From assembly GCA_900769665.1 (NCBI GenBank), contig CAAGHL010000016.1, positions 1 to 55,265 on the forward strand: a DNA stretch of 55,265 bases, written 5' to 3'. The notes under the pieces are model-generated. The model was not told where the DNA came from, did not search any database, and was given only the letters and a program-made list of their open reading frames with translations. Both the position numbers and the translations under genes were made by a program. This document shows positions 26,103-35,531 of this stretch, one piece after another. How positions within the stretch are numbered: position 1 is the first letter of the stretch; every line of letters starts with the position of its first letter. Origin of the DNA: Clostridia bacterium (GTDB lineage Bacteria; Bacillota; Clostridia; Christensenellales; CAG-314).

Positions 26103-26155
26103 AGACGTTGTCGCAAGAAAAATTCGGTATTCTTGCGACAGTCTTTCTTTTTGCA
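26103..26155 (+). terminator. Second copy of the ATPase-gene terminator
   Basis: Stem TTGTCGCAAGAA/TTCTTGCGACAG with the same 10-nt loop (AAATTCGGTA) as 25569-25610, extended by AAAGAC/GTCTTT and followed by CTTTTTG. No gene ends nearby on the plus strand. Confidence 0.7.
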
Positions 26156-26370
26156 ACAAAAAGCCGTTCGGCTTTCGACAAGAAAAACCAAACGGCTATA
26201 TGAAATAACAAAGAATATTTACATTCGCTATTTCGCAATATTGACTTTTGCTAAATAACGGTTTGCCAAGCGCAATATACGACAAGGAACCCCTAACGTA
26301 GTGGCAAGGCAAGCTTATTTGCCTACGATAGCATGAGCGGTTTTGTAACGTATCGCTCGGCAAACGGTCG

Positions 26371-27384
26371 TCAGTCCACTTTCACCACAAGCGATTTGCT
26401 TGCAAGGTCCTCCATGGTGTAGCGTTTCAATTCCTCGTCTAGCTTGTCGAAGTGCAACACGTCCCCGAGGAAGCTGTCCACCTTGACGGTTTCCGTCACA
26501 AGCATGTTTATTGCCGAGCTGTACTTGCCTGCGCCGTTGTACACGCCGAAAATATTTAGGTGTTTTTGGCAAATTTGCGCTACCGACAGTTTGCTTTCCT
26601 TGTTGGAGTAGCCTGCCAAACAAATGTTGGCGTTGGGTGCGGCGCTGTCGTAAACGTCCTTCATGCGGAAGTCGCTGTTGGTAAAGAAGACCAATTCCTT
26701 GCACATACGTCCGCCGGTAATCATCATTATTTCCTTTTCGATGGTCACTTCGTTGGGGTTGAAGCAGTAAAAAATGCCGTGTTCGCGAGCCAATTGCAAC
26801 AGATCCTCGCGCTCGCTGATGTACACGGGGACGGCTTGGTAGTAGGCGATCAGTTGCGCCAAAATTATGCCTGTGCGCGTGCTACTGAAGATGGCAATGT
26901 GTCTGCCCTTTTCGAGGTTTAGCGAGTCGATGATGTTTAGGCAAAACGCCACGTACGATGTGTACAGCGCGCGATCGTTACTGAGGTTATCGGGTAGCTT
27001 GTGTAGCAAAGTGTATGGTAGGTCGACAAAGTTTTTCAGCAAGCCGTCGCAGTTGCGGCCGAGCTCGTCCATGTTGGCGCACTTGCTGTACTCGCCGTTT
27101 TTGCACTCGGTGCACACTTCGCATGGGGCGTAGGCTTCGATCACCACGCGGTCCATTTTTTGCAACATGCTGGTTTTGTCGTGAACTTCGCTTACCGCGC
27201 CGACGGCGTTTCTGCCAAGGACGATGGGCATTTTGCACTTGACTTGTCCCGTGTACATGCCGAAATCGGTCGAGGTCAGTATCAACTCCTCAACCTTTAC
27301 CTTCACTTGTCCGTCCGTAAGTACCGACGGTTCGGTTTCTTCCATTCGTAATGTTTGCGGTTCGTCCAGTATCCACGCTTTCAT
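26371..27384 (-). CDS. Medium-chain dehydrogenase/reductase-like protein with degraded active-site motifs
   Basis: 337 residues, start preceded by CGGAGGC. The fold is that of zinc-dependent alcohol dehydrogenases: GroES-like N-terminal half and Rossmann-like C-terminal half. The structural zinc cluster is intact (C-x2-C-x2-C-x7-C in CEVCTECKNGEYSKC, about 88-102). The catalytic zinc site is not: the usual Cys before the S/T-D pair is Thr (TSTDF), and GHE is replaced by GRN (VLGRNAVG). The NAD(P) glycine motif is also lost (FSSTRTG instead of GxGxxG). It may bind another ligand or act non-enzymatically. Single gene. Confidence 0.8.
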   Translation of the reverse strand: MKAWILDEPQTLRMEETEPSVLTDGQVKVKVEELILTSTDFGMYTGQVKCKMPIVLGRNAVGAVSEVHDKTSMLQKMDRVVIEAYAPCEVCTECKNGEYSKCANMDELGRNCDGLLKNFVDLPYTLLHKLPDNLSNDRALYTSYVAFCLNIIDSLNLEKGRHIAIFSSTRTGIILAQLIAYYQAVPVYISEREDLLQLAREHGIFYCFNPNEVTIEKEIMMITGGRMCKELVFFTNSDFRMKDVYDSAAPNANICLAGYSNKESKLSVAQICQKHLNIFGVYNGAGKYSSAINMLVTETVKVDSFLGDVLHFDKLDEELKRYTMEDLASKSLVVKVD

Positions 27385-27615
27385 AAAAAGCCTCCGAAAA
27401 ACTTTGCTTTGGGTGTTTGACTAGTGATGGCGCAAGGAAACACTATGGTTAGTTTAGCTATCACTTGCAATCCAAAAGACGGTATCAACTTTATTGTTAG
27501 ATTAGTCCTAGTGTAGTGCCGTTGCTTGCAAAAATTTGTTCCGCTTGCCGTTTTCGCAACGCAAGCCGCCGATAATCGCCTTACCACGCCCACAACCGTG
27601 TCACGAAAAAAAGCA

Positions 27616-27623
27616 ATACGTAT
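27616..27623. promoter_or_regulatory. ATACGTAT motif (site 2)
   Basis: Context AAAAAAAGCAATACGTATGC followed by AAAATTTG. It lies upstream of the dehydrogenase-like gene. Confidence 0.4.
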
Positions 27624-27864
27624 GCAAAATTTGATTACATCGCACTAAATACAATACTATTATACCATTTTTAGCAAAAAAAATCTACCGATTTGCAATA
27701 TAGTGCTACTATTCTTCTTATTATTATAAATTTAATGAAGCAATATCAATAGGTATGTGCTTTACAGAACTTCCATGACAAGACACTATTAAAAATGCTC
27801 TCTATTACTTTTTCGCATGTGGAAGTAAGCTTTATTTGGAGAAATCCAAAATAGAATCCACTCA

Positions 27865-27912
27865 AAATCCCGAGAAATCTAAAGTGTGACTTTATTTTTC
27901 TCGGGATTTTTG
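27865..27912 (+). terminator. Terminator-like hairpin without an obvious gene
   Basis: AAATCCCGAGAAA pairs with TTTCTCGGGATTT, followed by TTTTTG on the plus strand. No recognised plus-strand gene ends before it. Confidence 0.55.
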
Positions 27913-28113
27913 TATTATTTGCAATACTTTTGGCTAAACATTGCTTGCGCTTGGGATCGGCGTCCTATGCGTGTCATAATAAGAGGCCTGGTTGACATTG
28001 CTTTCAGTCTACATGTGGTGCATACGGGATTATCGTATATTCTCATCTTTCGTTTAACTTATTACTTACTTTTTCGTGTATATTTTCCGCTGTTATATCC
28101 GATAATTGCATGT

Positions 28114-29529
28114 ATGAATCAATCCATACTTTCCAAACTACAATCGGCGTATCGCGGTGACGAGGATTTTCGCATGCGCAACATAACTTGCGGCGATGGG
28201 AAATTTGTCGTCGTCAACCTCGACACCATGACCGATCACGTCAAGGTGTCGCAATTTGTGTTGCAACCGTTGGTGTACGCAAGCGGTGCGCAAACCGTTG
28301 CCGACATCGCAACCTATCTCGTTGCCGCCGACGGCATTGTCGAGTGCCTCACATACGACGCGGCGTTAAACAACTTTGTCAACGGTTACACCCTCGTGTT
28401 GGATTCCTCCGACGGTTGCATTGCCGTGGACACACGCACGCAAAGCGGCAGAAGCATTACCGAGCCGCCCACGTCCATGGTTATGCGCGGTCCTCGCGAG
28501 GGCTTTGTCGAGGACGTCAAGGTCAACGTCACGCTACTGCGCAAACGCCTAAAAACGCCGCATTTCAAAACAATACAGCTGTCCGTCGGCAAGTACACAT
28601 CCACGGCGGTTGTCGTGTGCTACATCGACGGCGTCGCCGACAAAAAAGTGGTCGGCAACGTCATTCAACGTTTACAGGAGATAAACATCGACGGTGTTCT
28701 CGACAGCAGTTACCTTGCCAAGTATCTCGATGTCGAGCATACGGTATTGTTTCGGCGTGTCGGCATGACGGAAAAGCCCGACGTGGCTGTGGGCAAGATG
28801 TTGGAAGGGCGCATTGCCGTCATTTCCGACGGTTCGCCGATGGTTTTGACTGTCCCCTACCTATTTGTCGAGGACTTGCAATCCCCCGGCGACTACTACG
28901 AAAACGCCGCCATGACGTCCCTCAACCGTGTATTGCGGTTTGTCAGCGTGCTTGTGTCGGTGTTGTTGCCTGCCTTGTACGTGTGCATGCAAATGTACAA
29001 CTACCAAATAATACCTCTCAAATTTTTGTTGACGATACTCAACGCTACCGAGGCAATACCTTTTAGTCCGTTTGCCGAAATGATGTTGGTAATCGTCATT
29101 TTCGACATTCTTCGCGAGGCAAACCTACGCATGCCGTCCGCTGTCGGAATCTCTCTGTCGCTTGTCGGCGCGATAGTACTCGGTGACGCCGCCGTCAAAG
29201 CAGGACTTATCGGTGCACCTGCGGTAATGATCGGCGCACTTTCCGGCATAGGGCTTTTTACCATGCCCGACAACACGCTTGTATTGTCGTTGCTTCGCAT
29301 TTTGTTTACCGTGGCAGGCGGAATAGGCGGCATTTTCGGCATAATGTTGGTACAGTTGGCAACAATGGTTTACCTGTGCGCTTTACAAAGAGATCACACT
29401 CCTTTTCTTGCCCCGTATGCGCCGGAAATTCCTTCCGACAGGCAGGACTCCGTCGGGCAGAAACCCGTTCCGCAACAGAAAAAGCGGCCGAGGAGTATAC
29501 CTAACGTCAATCGTACAAGGAGGGGTTGA
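28114..29529 (+). CDS. gerAA: GerA-type germinant receptor subunit A
   Basis: 471 residues from the ATG at 28114, where family homology begins (MNQSILSKLQSAY); no good Shine-Dalgarno is visible, so the exact start is uncertain. The family signature VMRGPREGFVEDVKVN is at about 130-145. A hydrophilic N-terminal domain is followed by about five membrane segments (300-440), and the C-terminus is polar. GerA subunits form the inner-membrane germinant receptor that senses small molecules and triggers spore germination. First gene of gerAA-gerAB-gerAC; it overlaps or abuts gerAB. Its presence implies the organism makes endospores. Confidence 0.9.
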   Translation: MNQSILSKLQSAYRGDEDFRMRNITCGDGKFVVVNLDTMTDHVKVSQFVLQPLVYASGAQTVADIATYLVAADGIVECLTYDAALNNFVNGYTLVLDSSDGCIAVDTRTQSGRSITEPPTSMVMRGPREGFVEDVKVNVTLLRKRLKTPHFKTIQLSVGKYTSTAVVVCYIDGVADKKVVGNVIQRLQEINIDGVLDSSYLAKYLDVEHTVLFRRVGMTEKPDVAVGKMLEGRIAVISDGSPMVLTVPYLFVEDLQSPGDYYENAAMTSLNRVLRFVSVLVSVLLPALYVCMQMYNYQIIPLKFLLTILNATEAIPFSPFAEMMLVIVIFDILREANLRMPSAVGISLSLVGAIVLGDAAVKAGLIGAPAVMIGALSGIGLFTMPDNTLVLSLLRILFTVAGGIGGIFGIMLVQLATMVYLCALQRDHTPFLAPYAPEIPSDRQDSVGQKPVPQQKKRPRSIPNVNRTRRG

Positions 29530-29531
29530 CC

Positions 29532-30644
29532 GTGGACAAGGATAGGGTTACGATAGGGCAGTTGTCCCTCATGCTTATGCTTGTCATTGCAGGCGGCAAG
29601 TTTTTGAGTCTACCCGGGATACTCGCGCAGGAAACGGGACACGACAGTTGGCTTGTGTTGTGCGTCGGTTTTGCCGCCGACGCCGTATGTTTGTGCTTTT
29701 TGCTGTGGGCGATAAAACTCAATTCTTCCGCACGGCTGTCCTTTGACAGCGTGCTAAACGTCACGCTCGGCAAGTTTGTCGCCAAGGCGGTGATGACGTT
29801 GTTGTTTGTGGTGTACATGTCGCGTTCGGTATTGCTGTTGTCGTCGGCATACAAAATGTTTGCCGTTACGTTCGATGTCAACACAAACTGGATTTTCTTT
29901 GCATTGCCCGTGGTTGCGCTTGCCGCATTCGCTTTGACGCGCGGTTTTACGGCGTTGGCAAGGGTAAGCCAATTGTTGTTTGTGCTTATTACTCTAAGCG
30001 TGCTTGCAATGCTTGCCAATCCGCTGTATCAAGTACAATGGGGTTCACTGTTGCCCGTAGGCGAGTGCGGCGCGGAAAAAATTTTCGTCACGTCGCTACG
30101 GCAAAGTTACTGGTTTAGCGATTACATTTTTATCTACTTTGTAATAGACAAGGTAAAAATGAAAAAGCACGTATTTTTGCCCATGTTGAGCGTTTTTGTC
30201 GTCGGAGCGGCAATCACGGTGCTTATGAACATAATATTTGTTACCCTTTACGGCAGTTTCGCTTCAAAATTTGACCTTGCCATGAGTAAAATCGGCGTGT
30301 TTTCTATCGGCGGAAACGAGGCGGGACGTTGGGATTGGCTGACTTTGTCGTTGTGGGTAATGTCGGTGATACTCAAAATAATTCTGTTTATATTTTGCGC
30401 CTACAAAAGTTTGGAAAAAATCGTCGGTTTTGCCCACGACAAATTCAATTGGTGGGCGATTTCGGCAATTGCGGCGATTTGCATGTTGCCGCTGTTTGTG
30501 TCGGAGGATGATTTTATGAACATTTTTTTGAGTAAAGCCGTTTATCCTTTTGCAATAGTGCAATTCGTGTTGCCGTTGGTTTACCCGTTACTAACAAATG
30601 CGGCCATTGTCAAGACAAACGGAGGCTTGCATGAACGGACTTAA
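29532..30644 (+). CDS. gerAB: GerA-type germinant receptor subunit B (transporter-like)
   Basis: About 370 residues with ten predicted membrane segments, typical of the GerAB/endospore-germination permease family of the APC superfamily, which carries the germinant-binding site. I chose the GTG at 29532 because AGGAGGGG lies seven bases upstream; a TTG at 29526 inside the gerAA stop region is the alternative. The end overlaps the start of gerAC by 14 bases, so the three genes are one translationally packed operon. Confidence 0.9.
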   Translation: MDKDRVTIGQLSLMLMLVIAGGKFLSLPGILAQETGHDSWLVLCVGFAADAVCLCFLLWAIKLNSSARLSFDSVLNVTLGKFVAKAVMTLLFVVYMSRSVLLLSSAYKMFAVTFDVNTNWIFFALPVVALAAFALTRGFTALARVSQLLFVLITLSVLAMLANPLYQVQWGSLLPVGECGAEKIFVTSLRQSYWFSDYIFIYFVIDKVKMKKHVFLPMLSVFVVGAAITVLMNIIFVTLYGSFASKFDLAMSKIGVFSIGGNEAGRWDWLTLSLWVMSVILKIILFIFCAYKSLEKIVGFAHDKFNWWAISAIAAICMLPLFVSEDDFMNIFLSKAVYPFAIVQFVLPLVYPLLTNAAIVKTNGGLHERT

Positions 30645-31758
30645 ACGGGTAGGTATATTGCTGGTAATTTCGGTGTTTTTTATTGTCTTGGGGGAGTCGT
30701 TCGCGCCGGGAGAAATACAGTCACGATCCATAGTGCTGGGTTTGGGCGTTGATGTAAGCCCAAACGACAACGATCGATTGATGCTTACCGCGGAAGTCGT
30801 CAGCCCCGGCAACGGTAACGAACAGGTGGGTATTTTTACCAAGACCGTGACGGTAGAAGGAAAAAGTTTGGGCGAGGCGGTTGGCGCCATTGCGGAAAAA
30901 ACAGGCAAGGAACCGTCGCTCGGTCAATGCGGAGTGTTGCTTGTGGGCAGTAGCTTGTACGAAACGAGAGATTTTACCGACGTGGTGGAGTTTTTCGTGC
31001 AAAGCGACGGCTTCAACGAAAACGCCGTACCGTGCTGTACTTCCAACGCGCGGGAGTTGATGAACAAGTCCGCGGCACTCGGACAAAGCGTATCCATTAC
31101 CCTTGTGGAAGCATTGCGCGATCAAGCCAAGAAGATAGCGTTGCCGACAAATTCCTTGTTGAGGTACGCGCGGAGTCAAGCGGAACTGTCGCAAACGGGC
31201 TACTTGAATTTTGTGGAGTTTACACCTTCGGAAAACAGCGACGAGCAGTCGGAGGGCAAGGAACAGGGATACTTTTTGTACAACCGTATAGCGATTTTTC
31301 GTTCCAATCGCTATGTTTGTACCATGACGGAGGAGGAAACTCGCGGTTTTGCGGCACTGACTGCCAAGGTGGTAGGTGACACATTTTCCGTCACGCACGA
31401 TGGCAAAAACTATGCGCTACGCACCAATGGCAAACAGGTGAACACGGAGTACTCGGACGGCGTGCTTTGTGTGGACGTACGCTTGCAAGTCAAGTTGGCT
31501 CGCGCCGACAGTGCCGACATCGGCGGACAGTTTACCGAACACGGAAACCATATTGTCTCCGACGATATGATTGTCCAAGCCGAGCAACAGCTGAGTAGTG
31601 CCGTTAGGGCGTTTTTGTCCATGCAACAAAGGGAAAATGTAGACATTGCGGAGTTTCACGAGATCTTTCGCAGGCGTTACGGCACGACGGATAAAGTGTG
31701 CAACATGCCTATGTCTGACATAACAGTAGAAGTGAAAATTAAGATCGTGGAAAGGTAG
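30631..31758 (+). CDS. gerAC: GerA-type germinant receptor subunit C lacking the usual lipidation cysteine
   Basis: 375 residues from the ATG at 30631 (GGAGG upstream, overlapping gerAB). Family traits: LGLGVDVSPND near the N-terminus, SLGQCGVLLVG, the GYLNFVEF region and the end ...FRRRYGTTDKV. The N-terminal hydrophobic segment (about 8-21) should export it. In typical GerAC a lipobox GC(W/D) precedes the REI segment; here the corresponding stretch is LGESFAPGEIQSRSIVLG with no Cys, so the protein is probably held by an uncleaved membrane helix instead. The terminator is at 31953-31986. Confidence 0.88.
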   Translation: MNGLKRVGILLVISVFFIVLGESFAPGEIQSRSIVLGLGVDVSPNDNDRLMLTAEVVSPGNGNEQVGIFTKTVTVEGKSLGEAVGAIAEKTGKEPSLGQCGVLLVGSSLYETRDFTDVVEFFVQSDGFNENAVPCCTSNARELMNKSAALGQSVSITLVEALRDQAKKIALPTNSLLRYARSQAELSQTGYLNFVEFTPSENSDEQSEGKEQGYFLYNRIAIFRSNRYVCTMTEEETRGFAALTAKVVGDTFSVTHDGKNYALRTNGKQVNTEYSDGVLCVDVRLQVKLARADSADIGGQFTEHGNHIVSDDMIVQAEQQLSSAVRAFLSMQQRENVDIAEFHEIFRRRYGTTDKVCNMPMSDITVEVKIKIVER

Positions 31759-32100
31759 AAACGTCCCGTTGAAGTTACTCGACATTCGACGACTATACCT
31801 GTTTGGATAAGAGGCGGCGAGGACTTGTTTTCTTGCAAAACGCAGTCCGATATTTACACGGAAATACTCCGATTTTTCGCCCGAAAATGGTTTTTCTCGC
31901 TACTTGTCAATGGCAGATTGTTTCAAAATATGCGGTAGGTTTTCCACTATATGCGACGGGTATTGACTAATCCCCGTCGTCTTTTTATACTCTTTTTGTA
32001 AGGCGCGAGGTTTGTGCGTAATGCGGTTTTGAAAGCGGCATAAATACAAATTCGAGTCCTTGCCAATTAGGGCATTGCCCGAAAAAAAACGGAGAACTTT
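31759..32100. other. Intergenic region after the ger operon
   Basis: No gene; it contains the ger terminator. A ribosome site (CGGAGAAC) for the next gene lies at its right end. Confidence 0.5.
31953..31986 (+). terminator. Terminator of the ger operon
   Basis: CGACGGG/CCCGTCG stem followed by CTTTTTATAC on the plus strand, about 200 nt after the gerAC stop. Confidence 0.65.
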
Positions 32101-32364
32101 ATGAAAAAACTACCTTGGAAGTTATTTGCTTGGATATGTGTGGAAGTCGCGTTTTTCCTCACTTTCGGCATAGTGGTTGCTTTTCTTATTCTCAACGGGA
32201 TTGCAGGAGCGACCAGCGGCGGAATCACATTGTTTACAAATTGGTGGCAAACGCTGTTGTTTGTTGCCGACATATTGTTTGTAGGCGGTGCGGTTGCATG
32301 TTTTGTAATGCATTTCCGCACAAAGAAAGCTGCTAATGTGCAAATCACGGAGGAACAACAATGA
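32101..32364 (+). CDS. Small two-helix membrane protein
   Basis: 87 residues with two hydrophobic helices (about 9-33 and 48-70) and a short polar tail; the ribosome site CGGAGAAC is well placed. Its stop overlaps the ATG of the GH3 gene (ATGA), so the two are translationally coupled; an accessory role for that membrane-anchored enzyme is plausible. No family recognised. Confidence 0.75.
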   Translation: MKKLPWKLFAWICVEVAFFLTFGIVVAFLILNGIAGATSGGITLFTNWWQTLLFVADILFVGGAVACFVMHFRTKKAANVQITEEQQ

Positions 32365-35300
32365 AAAAACTATTCAATCGCTCCGTGTGGAGCTTGCTTA
32401 CCAGCTTTTTTGCAATTTGGCTTGTCATTGCGCTTGTCGGCGAAACGTACGCGGTGCAATATCAATCTACAATCAACAACTTGTTAAACATCAATCCGTA
32501 TCAAGTTGTCGGCGGCGGAGACGCTACTTATTACAAGTCGGATTACCTTACTTCCGACGGAAAATACGATGACAACGCTATGCGTAAAAACAGTAAAGCC
32601 GTTGCCGAACAAACGGCAAGCGACGGCACCGTGTTGTTGTGGAACAACGACAATGCGTTGCCTTTGTCCGACGGTGCGCGTATCAGCGTGTTCGGTATCG
32701 GTTCGGTCAACTACAAGTTTTCCGGCGGCGGCAGCGGCGAAATAAAAGCGTCGGCGTCGCAAAACCTCAAATCCTCTTTGGAAGATAGCGGCGGTTTCAA
32801 GGTCAACGGAAGTTTGTTCAACGCCTACGCTTCCTTGCGCGGAAGTTACGGTAGCGTAAACGTACAAGGCGACCAAACAAAAGACGAAAATTACAACGGC
32901 AAAAAGGGTTATGTGGACGGACGTTACCGTGAGTTTTACGTCAAGGAACCCACTTGGGAAACCGTCGAATGCAAAATGAGCGGCGGAAAAACCATCGAAA
33001 GTACGCTTGTAGGCAGCAAAAACGCTCCCGGTTACGGCGACGCGGCAGTCATGGTAATTACTCGTGACGGCGCGGAAGACGGCGACACGTGGTTTAACGC
33101 ACCCGAGTGCATGGACAACAATTACCTCGATTTGTCCGTAGAGGAAGGACTGTTGTTAGAAAAACTGCAATCTCTTAAAGCCGGCGGAAAAATTAAAAAA
33201 ATCGTATTGTTGATGAACACCGCCGCAGTAATGCAGTTGAAGCACATCAAGGATTACGACATAGACGCGTGTTTGCTTGTCGGTGCAGGCGGTGTACAAA
33301 GTTTCAACGCAATTGCCAACGTGCTTAGCGGCAAAACCAATCCGAGCGGCGCGCTTGTCGACACCATGGTTTACGACAACCATTCGGCACCTGCAACCGT
33401 CAACTTCGGCGACTTCCGCTGGACGGAATCGCGCAATTTACCTGCTACCGACCTCGGTACATACAACAACTTCTACGTGGTCTACCAGGAAGGTATCTAC
33501 GTAGGTTACCGCTACTACGAAACTCGTTACGAAGATCTTGTTATCGGTCAAGGTAACGCAAACTCGGCAAAGGGCGTCAAAACAAGTGTAGGCGATTGGA
33601 GTTACTCGGGCGAAGTGGCGTTCCCGTTCGGATACGGGCAAAGTTACACGACGTTTAGTTACTCCGACTACTCCGTCACGCACAAGGAAGGAAGTTACGG
33701 CGGAGAATACACCGTCAAAGTAAAAGTTACCAACACGGGTGACGTCCCCGGTAGAAACGCGGTGCAGGTGTATTTGCAAAAGCCCTACACCGATTACGAC
33801 AAAGCCGTAGGTATCGAAAAGGCTTCCGTCGAGCTTGCGGGCTTTGCAAAAACACAAATGCTTGCTCCGGGCGACAGTCAAGTAGTCAACATTACCGTCA
33901 AGGGTTCACAATTCAAAACTTACGACTCCTACGGTAAAGGCACCTACATTTTGGAAAAAGGCGATTACTACATCGCTTTCGGTACAGACGCTCACGACGC
34001 ACTTAACAACATTCTTGCCGCCAAGGGATATTCCAAGGCTAACGGAATGGTGGACAGCCTCGGCAAGGCAACGGACGGAAACGGCGCGTTTACGCACAAA
34101 TTGACGTTTAATGCCAACGATTACGAAACCTACTCCAAGTCGGAATACACCGATTACCAAGTAACCAATCAACTTTCCGACGCCGATCTGAACCTTTACG
34201 ACGGCACGAAAAAGGACCAAAGTATCACTTACTTGTCGCGTAACGACTGGGATCAAACCTATCCTACGCCGATACAACTGAAATGCATCCACGACACGAT
34301 GGTGTCGGACATGCAGTACTCGCACACGTTGCCTACCGATGACAGCACGATGCCTACGCAAGGACAAGTGACCGTACCCGAAAGTTTTTGGGACGACATT
34401 GTTTTGGAAGAAGGACAGGAAAAGCGTTTGAACCTTGCGCTTGTCATGAACAAGGATTACAACGATCCCGTTTGGCAAAACCTCATCGATCAAATCACAT
34501 GGGAAAGCATGAACAGAATGCTCAGCGGCGGTTATTTGACGGTACAGGGCGACACGGCAAACGGCGTTCCCGGCGGTAAAGCCAACGACGGCACAAGCGG
34601 TGTACGTACTAACAATCCGACAACGGGCGACCTAATGGGATTCCCGACGGCTACGGTAATGGCTCAAACGTGGGACGTCGAACTTATCAACAAACTCGGC
34701 GACGCATTCGGTCACGAGTGCTTGCACGCAGGCGTAATGGAGTTGTACGCTCCTTGCGCGGGGATGCACCGCACGGCATACGGCGGACGTAACTGGGAGT
34801 ATTACAGCGAAGATCCGTATATTTCCGCCAAGATGTTGGGTGCGGAAAGTCTGGGATTGCAGGCAAAAGGCGTTATCGTTTGCGCAAAGCACTTTGCCTT
34901 CAACGATCAGGAAATCAATCGTTGCGGCGTTGCTACTTGGATGAACGAACAAACGGCTCGCGAAATCTACTTGCGCGCTTTCGAGGGCGGCATTGTCGAA
35001 GCTAAGATACTCAGCCTTATGGCAAGTTTCCCGCGTTTGGGAACAAAATGGGTTGGCAGCTACCGTGGCTTGTTTACCGACATTTTGCGTGGCGAGTGGG
35101 GATTCCAAGGCTTTGTGGAAACCGACTCGGCATTCAACCAAGACTACATGACCAAGGGTACGGGACGTGCCGAAGGTATTTATGCAGGAGTCAACTTCTG
35201 GATGGACGGTACCGCATGGGAACAATGGGCGGCATGGAAGGACAACCCGACGATAGTCAACGCAGTGCGTGAGGGCGTACACGGATTGTTGTATGCGCAA

Positions 35301-35486
35301 GCACACTCCATGGCTATGAACGGCATTACTACCAACAGTAAGATTGTCTACGTAACGCCGTGGTGGATACAAACTCTTGACAACGTGCAATTGGCATTGG
35401 GTATCGTTACGGGAGTGATGTTTGCAATGGCAGTGGCATCCTTTGTAATCCACGCCGTCGACAAACGCAAGCAACAAACGATGTGA
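32361..35486 (+). CDS. GH3-family glycoside hydrolase, domain order reversed, membrane-anchored at both ends
   Basis: 1,041 residues. A hydrophobic helix lies at about 8-30. The GH3 C-terminal alpha/beta domain (about 80-340, GAGGVQSFNAIANVLSGKTN) and an FnIII-like domain (about 440-550, YTVKVKVTNTGDVPGRNAVQ) come first; the TIM-barrel domain comes last (about 730-980): GRNWEYYSEDPYISAKM, KHFAFNDQE and the nucleophile region GFQGFVETDSAF with the Asp kept. A second transmembrane helix is at about 1012-1035. The reversed order is known for a minority of GH3 beta-glucosidases, e.g. in rumen Clostridia. The catalytic part should lie outside the cell between the two anchors. Substrate cannot be told. 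Good ribosome site (GGAGGA). Confidence 0.88.
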   Translation: MKKLFNRSVWSLLTSFFAIWLVIALVGETYAVQYQSTINNLLNINPYQVVGGGDATYYKSDYLTSDGKYDDNAMRKNSKAVAEQTASDGTVLLWNNDNALPLSDGARISVFGIGSVNYKFSGGGSGEIKASASQNLKSSLEDSGGFKVNGSLFNAYASLRGSYGSVNVQGDQTKDENYNGKKGYVDGRYREFYVKEPTWETVECKMSGGKTIESTLVGSKNAPGYGDAAVMVITRDGAEDGDTWFNAPECMDNNYLDLSVEEGLLLEKLQSLKAGGKIKKIVLLMNTAAVMQLKHIKDYDIDACLLVGAGGVQSFNAIANVLSGKTNPSGALVDTMVYDNHSAPATVNFGDFRWTESRNLPATDLGTYNNFYVVYQEGIYVGYRYYETRYEDLVIGQGNANSAKGVKTSVGDWSYSGEVAFPFGYGQSYTTFSYSDYSVTHKEGSYGGEYTVKVKVTNTGDVPGRNAVQVYLQKPYTDYDKAVGIEKASVELAGFAKTQMLAPGDSQVVNITVKGSQFKTYDSYGKGTYILEKGDYYIAFGTDAHDALNNILAAKGYSKANGMVDSLGKATDGNGAFTHKLTFNANDYETYSKSEYTDYQVTNQLSDADLNLYDGTKKDQSITYLSRNDWDQTYPTPIQLKCIHDTMVSDMQYSHTLPTDDSTMPTQGQVTVPESFWDDIVLEEGQEKRLNLALVMNKDYNDPVWQNLIDQITWESMNRMLSGGYLTVQGDTANGVPGGKANDGTSGVRTNNPTTGDLMGFPTATVMAQTWDVELINKLGDAFGHECLHAGVMELYAPCAGMHRTAYGGRNWEYYSEDPYISAKMLGAESLGLQAKGVIVCAKHFAFNDQEINRCGVATWMNEQTAREIYLRAFEGGIVEAKILSLMASFPRLGTKWVGSYRGLFTDILRGEWGFQGFVETDSAFNQDYMTKGTGRAEGIYAGVNFWMDGTAWEQWAAWKDNPTIVNAVREGVHGLLYAQAHSMAMNGITTNSKIVYVTPWWIQTLDNVQLALGIVTGVMFAMAVASFVIHAVDKRKQQTM

Positions 35487-35531
35487 TTTGCGGACGAAAT
35501 ATCCGTGAAATAAAAATAAGGAGAAATATCT

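Larger units (their letters stand above)
25413..26370. other. Region with an ATPase remnant and duplicated terminators
   Basis: Besides the pseudogene and the two hairpins listed separately, it has a piece of repeat (25464-25535, GTACGTGGATGGGCGTTTAA and ATTAGTGATGGCTAAATTAA) and a hairpin at 26160-26199 (AGCCGTTCGG / CCAAACGGCT). No intact gene. Confidence 0.6.
27385..28113. other. Intergenic region between the dehydrogenase-like gene and gerAA
   Basis: A/T-rich, no gene with a ribosome site. It holds an ATACGTAT motif and a hairpin at 27865-27912. 27421-27470 carries a repeat fragment (AGTGATGGCGCAAGGAAAC). Confidence 0.5.

Noticed and set aside
26020..26208. 62-codon frame
   Set aside because: It runs through both arms of a terminator hairpin.
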